From: Kocuria soli
GTDB taxonomy: Bacteria; Actinomycetota; Actinomycetes; Actinomycetales; Micrococcaceae
Direction of reading: 5' to 3'
Length of the DNA: 64,000 bases
NCBI RefSeq assembly: GCF_003797835.1
Contig: NZ_RKMF01000011.1
Span: 1 to 64,000 of the forward strand
Position numbers and translations under genes: made by a program. The notes under the pieces are model-generated. The model had not been told where the DNA came from. It saw only the letters and a program-made list of their open reading frames with translations, and did not search any database. Positions 59,334 through 64,000 of the stretch are shown in pieces (position 1 is the first letter of the stretch; each line of letters begins with the position of its first letter).

Positions 59334-60128
59334 ATGCCGCACGTGCCCGGACCCGATCAGCCGACCCTCTTCGACACCCCCGTCGCGGAGGGCACCCAGC
59401 CGGAGGCCGCCGACCTCGACGACGTCGTGATCGACCCGCAGCTCGCCTGGCCCGACCAGGCACTGGCCACCTTCGACCTGGAGACCACGGGCCGTGATGC
59501 GCGGACCTGCCGCATCGTGACCGCCTCCGTGCTGCTCGTGGCTCCGGACGGCCAGATCCTGGGGCAATGGGAATGGCTTGCCGACCCCGGCGTCGAGATT
59601 CCCGACGGCGCCGCCGCCATCCACGGCATCACCACGGAACACGCTCGCGAGCACGGTGCTCCGGCCGGACAGGTGGTTTCCGAACTGGTCCAGGTGATCG
59701 GCGACCTGTTCGTCCGGAACATCCCCGTCCTGGCCTTCAACGCACCGTACGATTTCACCGTCCTGGCCGCGGAGGCGCAGCGCCACGGTCTGGACCTGGC
59801 CGCCCCGCGCCCCGTCCTGGACCCGTATGTCATGCACAAGCAGGTCCGGGTTCGTTGGCACGGAAAGCGAACCCTCGTGGCACTGTCCGAGGCCTACGGC
59901 ATCCCCCTGGAATCCGCCCACACGTCCGCGGAGGACGCCCTGGCGGCGGTGCGACTGGCCCAGATCCTGGCCCGGGAACACGCGGAGTTGTGTGTTCCGG
60001 CCGCAGCCCTGCACGACGCGCAGATCGGCTGGGCCGAGGCACAGGCACTGAACCTGCAGGACTACCTGCGCGGGGTGAAGAACGATCCCACGATCGTGAT
60101 CGACGGGACCTGGCCCGTCAGGTCCTGA
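59334..60128 (+). CDS. DEDDh-type 3'-5' exonuclease domain protein
   Basis: The 264-residue protein has the DnaQ-like exonuclease motifs: FDLETTGRDARTCRIVTASV with the D-E pair, AAIHGITTEHAREHGAP, PVLAFNAPYDFTVLAAEAQR with the second Asp, and SAHTSAEDALAAVRLAQILA with the His-Asp pair. The N-terminal 45 residues are a loose linker, and the C-terminus (AQIGWAEAQALNLQDYLRG) is helical. It lacks a BRCT or polymerase domain, so it may act alone in DNA repair. ATG at 59334; divergent from adnA. Confidence 0.9.
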   Translation: MPHVPGPDQPTLFDTPVAEGTQPEAADLDDVVIDPQLAWPDQALATFDLETTGRDARTCRIVTASVLLVAPDGQILGQWEWLADPGVEIPDGAAAIHGITTEHAREHGAPAGQVVSELVQVIGDLFVRNIPVLAFNAPYDFTVLAAEAQRHGLDLAAPRPVLDPYVMHKQVRVRWHGKRTLVALSEAYGIPLESAHTSAEDALAAVRLAQILAREHAELCVPAAALHDAQIGWAEAQALNLQDYLRGVKNDPTIVIDGTWPVRS

Positions 60129-60203
60129 CGGCCCGTCTCACCCACCAACTTGCTAAGGGTACTGTTGGCAATGTCACTATCCATCACCACCCAGGAGGCA
60201 GTC

Positions 60204-60389
60204 ATGGGATTCGGCGACAAGATCAAGAACAAGGCGGAAGAGGCATCCGGAAAGGGCAAGGAAGCCCTGGGCGAGGCCACCGACAACGAGCAGATGCAGG
60301 CCGAAGGCGCCGGAGACCAGGCATCGGCCAAGACCAAGCAGGCGGGCGAGAACGTCAAGGACGCCGCCAAGAACATCACGGGTCAGTGA
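60204..60389 (+). CDS. CsbD-family stress protein
   Basis: The 61-residue protein is typical CsbD: FGDKIKNKAEEASGKGKEAL and QASAKTKQAGENVKDAAKNI, all polar and helix-prone, intrinsically flexible. The start is ATG at 60204, with AGGAGG five bases upstream. Longer frames from 60150 lack a Shine-Dalgarno sequence. CsbD-like genes are often induced in general stress, but the molecular role is not known. It is followed by a hairpin that separates it from hemL. Confidence 0.92.
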   Translation: MGFGDKIKNKAEEASGKGKEALGEATDNEQMQAEGAGDQASAKTKQAGENVKDAAKNITGQ

Positions 60390-60397
60390 CCCGCTGA

Positions 60398-60449
60398 CAG
60401 ACCGGAAGGGTCGGGCACGCACACAGGCGGGCCCGACCCTTCCGGTCTG
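60398..60449. terminator. Bidirectional hairpin terminator between csbD and hemL
   Basis: Perfect 19-base arms (60398-60416 and 60431-60449) around a 14-base loop lie between two converging genes, csbD (stop 60389) and hemL (stop 60453). The outer bases TGACAG and CTGTCA extend the symmetry. Confidence 0.8.
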
Positions 60450-60452
60450 CTG

Positions 60453-61769
60453 TCAGGCGTTCGGCGTGGCCTCCGCGGTCGCCTTGGCAGCGGCCGGCAG
60501 TGCCTGCATGATGCGCTCCATGGCGGAGTCGTCGTGGGCCGCGGACAGGAACCAGGCCTCGAACACCGACGGCGGCAGGTGCACACCCTGATCGAGCATC
60601 GAGTGGAAGAACGGGGCCCAGCGGAAGACCTCCTGGGCCTTGGCATCGGCGTAGGTGCGCACGGGCTTGCCCGCGGTGCCGAAGGTGACCGAGAACAGCG
60701 ACCCCGCGTTCTGCACGGAGTGGTCCACACCCGCCGCGTCGAAGGCCTCCGTCACGGCGGCCCGCAGCTGTTCGGACCGGCGGTCCACGGTGCGGTAGCA
60801 GTCGTCGTCGGCCAACTGAAGCGTGGCCAGTCCGGCCGCCATGGCCACGGGGTTGCCGGACAGGGTGCCCGCCTGGTACACCGGCCCGGTGGGTGCCAGC
60901 TGCTCCATGACCTCACGCTTGCCCGCGACCGCGGCGGCCGGGAGACCGCCACCGATGACCTTGCCGAAGGTGAACAGGTCGGGTTCCCACCCGCCCTCGT
61001 CGGGTGAGGACAGCCCCCAGTACCCGGCGGGATGGAGGCGGAAACCGGTCATGACCTCGTCGAAGATCATGAGCGCCCCGTTCTGGCGGGTGATCTCCCG
61101 CAGTCCGGCATTGAAACCGGGCTCCGGCGGGACCACACCCATGTTGGCGGGCACGGCTTCGGTGATGACGGCCGCGATCCGATCGGGATGGGCGGCGAAG
61201 GCGGCGCGAACGGCCTCCAGGTCGTTGTAGGGCAGCACCAGGGTTTCCGCCGCCGTGGCGGCCGTGACCCCCGCGGAGCCCGGCAAGGACAGGGTTGCGA
61301 CGCCGGAGCCGGCCTCCGAGAGCAACGAGTCCACGTGGCCGTGGTAGCAACCTGCGAACTTGATGACCAGGTCGCGTCCGGTGACGCCTCGCGCCAGTCG
61401 GATCGCCGTCATGGTGGCTTCGGTGCCCGTGGAGACCATGCGGATCTCCTCGATCGCCGCGATCCGGTCGACCACGGCCTCGGCCAGCTCGGTCTCGGCG
61501 CGGGTGGAGGTGCCGAATCCCAGGCCCTTCTCCACCGCCGAGTGGACGGCTTCCAACACCACGGGATGCGCGTGGCCGACCAGGGCGGGGCCCCAGGAGC
61601 CGAGCAGGTCCACGTACTCGCGTCCGTCGACGTCCTGCAGGTAGGGCCCGCGCGCGGCGGTGATGTAGGCGGGTGTGCCACCCACGGAGTTGAAGGCCCG
61701 CACGGGCGAGTTCACGCCACCCGGCATCACACGCCGGGCACGGTCGAAGAGTTCATCGGAGACGGTCAC
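60453..61769 (-). CDS. hemL: Glutamate-1-semialdehyde 2,1-aminomutase
   Basis: The 438-residue PLP enzyme forms 5-aminolevulinate, first product of the C5 heme route. The PLP Lys lies in [40 protein letters not shown]-like sequence ([16 protein letters not shown]), [20 protein letters not shown] and [20 protein letters not shown] are family blocks. GTG start with GAGG upstream. It is the last gene of the hemC-hemDB-hemL run on the minus strand, and a hairpin follows. Confidence 0.96.
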   Translation of the reverse strand: MTVSDELFDRARRVMPGGVNSPVRAFNSVGGTPAYITAARGPYLQDVDGREYVDLLGSWGPALVGHAHPVVLEAVHSAVEKGLGFGTSTRAETELAEAVVDRIAAIEEIRMVSTGTEATMTAIRLARGVTGRDLVIKFAGCYHGHVDSLLSEAGSGVATLSLPGSAGVTAATAAETLVLPYNDLEAVRAAFAAHPDRIAAVITEAVPANMGVVPPEPGFNAGLREITRQNGALMIFDEVMTGFRLHPAGYWGLSSPDEGGWEPDLFTFGKVIGGGLPAAAVAGKREVMEQLAPTGPVYQAGTLSGNPVAMAAGLATLQLADDDCYRTVDRRSEQLRAAVTEAFDAAGVDHSVQNAGSLFSVTFGTAGKPVRTYADAKAQEVFRWAPFFHSMLDQGVHLPPSVFEAWFLSAAHDDSAMERIMQALPAAAKATAEATPNA

Positions 61770-61913
61770 GAGATCGTCCTCTCTGGTTTCTGGTCTGTTG
61801 CTGGGGTCGCCGCCGGTACGGGGCGGGAAAGTCTGGTCGGTTCGGTGTGGCTGCGCGGCGCTCGGGCCCGGGTCCTCACCACGGGGCCGGTCCGGACCGG
61901 TCCGGGCCTGTTC

Positions 61914-63890
61914 TCAGGCCACTCCGTTCTCCTCCCGCCACCACCGCGCGGCCTCGGTCGCGAAGTAGGTCAGGACGGTGTCGGCACCCGCTCGCCGGAT
62001 CGAGAGCAGGGACTCCTGGATGGCGGCACGACGGTCGATCCACCCGTTGGCGGCAGCCGCCTGGATCATCGAGTACTCGCCGGAGATCTGGTAGGCGGAG
62101 ACGGGGACGGGCGAATGATCGGCCACCTCGCGGACCATGTCCAGGTAGGACATCGCGGGCTTGACCATGACCATGTCGGCCCCCTCGTCCAGGTCCAGCT
62201 CCAGCTCGCGCATGGCCTCCCGGCGATTGGCGGGATCCATCTGGTAGGTCTTGCGGTCCCCGGTGAGACTCGAGTCCACGGCCTCTCGGAAGGGCCCGTA
62301 GAAGGCCGAGGCGTATTTGACGGAATAGGCCAGCACGGAGGTGTCGATGAACCCGGCCTCGTCGAGGGCCGTGCGGATGACGCCCACCTGACCGTCCATC
62401 ATGCCGGAGGGGCCCAGCACGTGGGCACCGGCCTCGGCCTGGGCCACGGCGGCCTGGGCATAGAGCGCGAGCGTGGCGTCGTTGTCCACCCGGCCGCGGT
62501 CGTCGAGGACACCGCAGTGGCCGTGGTCCGTGAACTCGTCCAGGCACAGATCGGCCATGACCAGGATGTCGTCGCCGACCTCCGCACGGACGGCGCGCAG
62601 GGCCTGGTTGAGCACACCGTCCTCGGCCACCAGTCCGGAGCCGGTGGCGTCCAAGGTCGTGGGCACGCCGAAGATCATGAATCCACCGAGCCCCAGCTCC
62701 ACGGCCTCGGTCGCGGCGTGCTTCAGGGAATCCATCGAGTGCTGCACGACGCCCGGCATGGAACTGATCGCGCGGGGCTCCTGAGCACCTTCGCGCACGA
62801 AGACCGGAAGGATGAGCTGACTGGGGTGGAGGTGCGTCTCACGGACGTGCGCGCGCATGATCGGTGAGGTGCGCAGCCGCCGCGGCCGGTACGGCAGGTC
62901 CACGGACCCGCGGGTTTCCGGGCTCCCGGCTTGGTTCTGAGCTGTGCTCATGGTTCGTTGCTCCTCGAGTGCTTCGATCAATGCGTCCGTTGACGGGTCG
63001 CGGGCCGCGAGCGCGGTGATGCCCAGCTTCGCGCAGGCCTGTCGCGTGGGTTCCCCGATCGCGACCACTCCCACGGTAGCGGGCACAGGTGGCCGGTACC
63101 CACGTCGCGTGTCGCGGTTCACGACGTCGCCACGGGGCGCCGCGGGTTCTGCGGGTGCCGCGAGTGCCTGGATGACCGACGGCGCCGTGGCCGCCACCAG
63201 ATCCACGGCCCCGGAGTGCAGTTCGGTCCGGGCCCTGTCCGTGGTCCAGACCGGGAGCCCGTCCAGCGGGTCAGCCGGAACCAGCGGGTCCGCGGACGGC
63301 CATTCGGCCATCCGGTAGGCCGTGACGACTCGAACCCGCCACCCGTGCTCGGTGAGTCCCCGGGCCAGGGTGGGGCGGGCGTTCGCGGACTGGGGCAGGT
63401 ACACCGTGGGGGCGTCGTCGTGGCCCGACGACGGCGGCGTGGGCCACACCCGCGCCATCCCCCGGGCGTTCGAATGCTCGGCCGGGGGCAGCAGGTGGAC
63501 GGGGACCCCGTGAGCTTCCAGTTCAGCGGCCGTGGCCGTACCGACCGCCGCGACCTGGAGCCCCCGCTGCAAGGCAGGCGCCAGCCATTCCCCGAGCCCA
63601 CGCCCGTTGCCGGAGAACCCTGCCGACACCGCGCGTGCCATGGCTCGCACGGTGTTGGCCGAGGTGACGGCCACCCAGTGGGGCGCACCGGAACCGGCCA
63701 GGCGGTTCAAGAGGTCCTGGAACGCCTGCGCGTCGGCACCCGAGACCGGGACGGCTTCCTGCACGGGAGCCAGGACGGGTTCGGCACCCGCCGCCCGTAG
63801 TGCGGCGACGAGGTCGCGGGCCCGGTCCGGGGTCCGGGTTACGAGCACGCGCGCCCCGGAGAGCGGAGATTCGCCGTCGTTCGGTCGCAC
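61914..63890 (-). CDS. hemDB: Fused uroporphyrinogen-III synthase / 5-aminolevulinate dehydratase (HemD-HemB)
   Basis: A single open frame of 658 residues. Residues 1-313 are HemD-like: VLVTRTPDRARDLVAALRAA, HWVAVTSANTVRAMARAV, TVYLPQSANARPTLARGLTE. Residues 314-658 are HemB: RRLRTSPIMRAHVRETHLHP, MADLCLDEFTDHGHCGVL with the metal site (one Cys replaced by Asp), and catalytic lysines in SVKYASAFYGPF and MVKPAMSYLDM. An ATG at 62951 (residue 314) has GAGGAG ten bases upstream, so free HemB could also be made. There is no stop between domains. GTG at 63890, 14 bases after the hemC stop. The in-frame fusion should be confirmed. Confidence 0.85.
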   Translation of the reverse strand: MRPNDGESPLSGARVLVTRTPDRARDLVAALRAAGAEPVLAPVQEAVPVSGADAQAFQDLLNRLAGSGAPHWVAVTSANTVRAMARAVSAGFSGNGRGLGEWLAPALQRGLQVAAVGTATAAELEAHGVPVHLLPPAEHSNARGMARVWPTPPSSGHDDAPTVYLPQSANARPTLARGLTEHGWRVRVVTAYRMAEWPSADPLVPADPLDGLPVWTTDRARTELHSGAVDLVAATAPSVIQALAAPAEPAAPRGDVVNRDTRRGYRPPVPATVGVVAIGEPTRQACAKLGITALAARDPSTDALIEALEEQRTMSTAQNQAGSPETRGSVDLPYRPRRLRTSPIMRAHVRETHLHPSQLILPVFVREGAQEPRAISSMPGVVQHSMDSLKHAATEAVELGLGGFMIFGVPTTLDATGSGLVAEDGVLNQALRAVRAEVGDDILVMADLCLDEFTDHGHCGVLDDRGRVDNDATLALYAQAAVAQAEAGAHVLGPSGMMDGQVGVIRTALDEAGFIDTSVLAYSVKYASAFYGPFREAVDSSLTGDRKTYQMDPANRREAMRELELDLDEGADMVMVKPAMSYLDMVREVADHSPVPVSAYQISGEYSMIQAAAANGWIDRRAAIQESLLSIRRAGADTVLTYFATEAARWWREENGVA

Positions 63891-63904
63891 CGTGGACCGC
63901 AGCC

Positions 63905-64000
63905 TCAGGCCAGTCCCGCCAGTGCGGCGGCGCCGTCGGCCAACAGCCCATCGCCGACCCTCCGGCCGAGTTCACGCGCGGCTTCGGCGGAGAGTTCGTC
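63905..64000 (-). CDS. hemC: Porphobilinogen deaminase, C-terminal end (partial)
   Basis: The last 31 codons of a gene that continues outside the window: LSAEAARELGRRVGDGLLAD and then AAALAGLA with a TGA at 63905-63907. The motif ELGRRVGDGLL with a short Ala/Gly-rich end matches the C-terminal domain of HemC. Position before hemDB supports this, but most of the sequence is unseen. Confidence 0.75.
   Translation of the reverse strand, partial: DELSAEAARELGRRVGDGLLADGAAALAGLA

Overview
The window is GC-rich, tightly packed chromosomal DNA from an actinobacterium. The markers are WhiB1, MtrA-MtrB-LpqB, PdtaS, AdnA-AdnB, UvrD2, NudC, a UPF0182 protein, a DUF2342 protease and many GTG starts. No mycolic-acid genes are seen. 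I infer Micrococcales (Micrococcaceae-like); the genus cannot be settled from the sequence. From memory, 11.0-27.2 kb keeps the gene set and relative order of M. tuberculosis Rv3219-Rv3246c, and 40.3-59.2 kb matches Rv3193c-Rv3202c.

Region by region. 0-0.9 kb is a small accessory patch: the tail of an IS110-type transposase, then a GyrI-like gene bracketed by two near-identical long palindromes. 0.9-5 kb holds a thiolase plus 3-oxoacid CoA-transferase operon beside a PucR/CdaR regulator. 5-10.1 kb is a galactofuranan module: ABC exporter ATPase and permease, GlfT2-like polymerase and UDP-galactopyranose mutase. 10.3-27.2 kb carries whiB1, pdtaS, an orphan CpaE-like/CpaB-like pair, a small HTH gene, a LysM protein, an Rv3235-family gene, secA, hpf, comF, lpqB, mtrB and mtrA. 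27.3-31.3 kb is an overlapping run of iscS, mnmA, an AroQ chorismate mutase and a MetE-like protein. 31.4-31.7 kb keeps only the 3' end of an ACR3-type arsenite transporter gene. 31.7-38.1 kb has folP2-like, RibD-C-like and trmL genes, then htrA divergent from a coiled-coil membrane protein gene and pspA.

38.1-40.3 kb is the clearest accessory locus. Two overlapping genes encode a PD-(D/E)XK-like/winged-helix protein and a nucleotidyltransferase, resembling an AbiEi/AbiEii (type IV) toxin-antitoxin pair. It lies on the 3' side of the initiator tRNA gene. 40.3-60.4 kb returns to conserved genes: UPF0182, secreted PDZ-Lon protease, DUF2342 protease, YgjP-like peptidase, a degenerate E1/ThiF-like protein, uvrD2, nudC, an APH-fold protein with an altered metal site, adnB, adnA, a DEDDh exonuclease and csbD. 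60.4-64 kb is a heme operon running leftward, hemC (partial), hemD-hemB fused in one frame, then hemL.

The genes mainly serve envelope building and surveillance (galactan export, MtrAB-LpqB, SecA, HtrA, PspA, PDZ-Lon), recombination and repair (AdnAB, UvrD2), tRNA modification (MnmA, TrmL, IscS) and heme synthesis. The points most worth pursuing are the nuclease-fold/nucleotidyltransferase pair, the HemD-HemB fusion with an internal start, the paired palindromes beside the IS110 tail, and the putative pseudokinase next to adnB.
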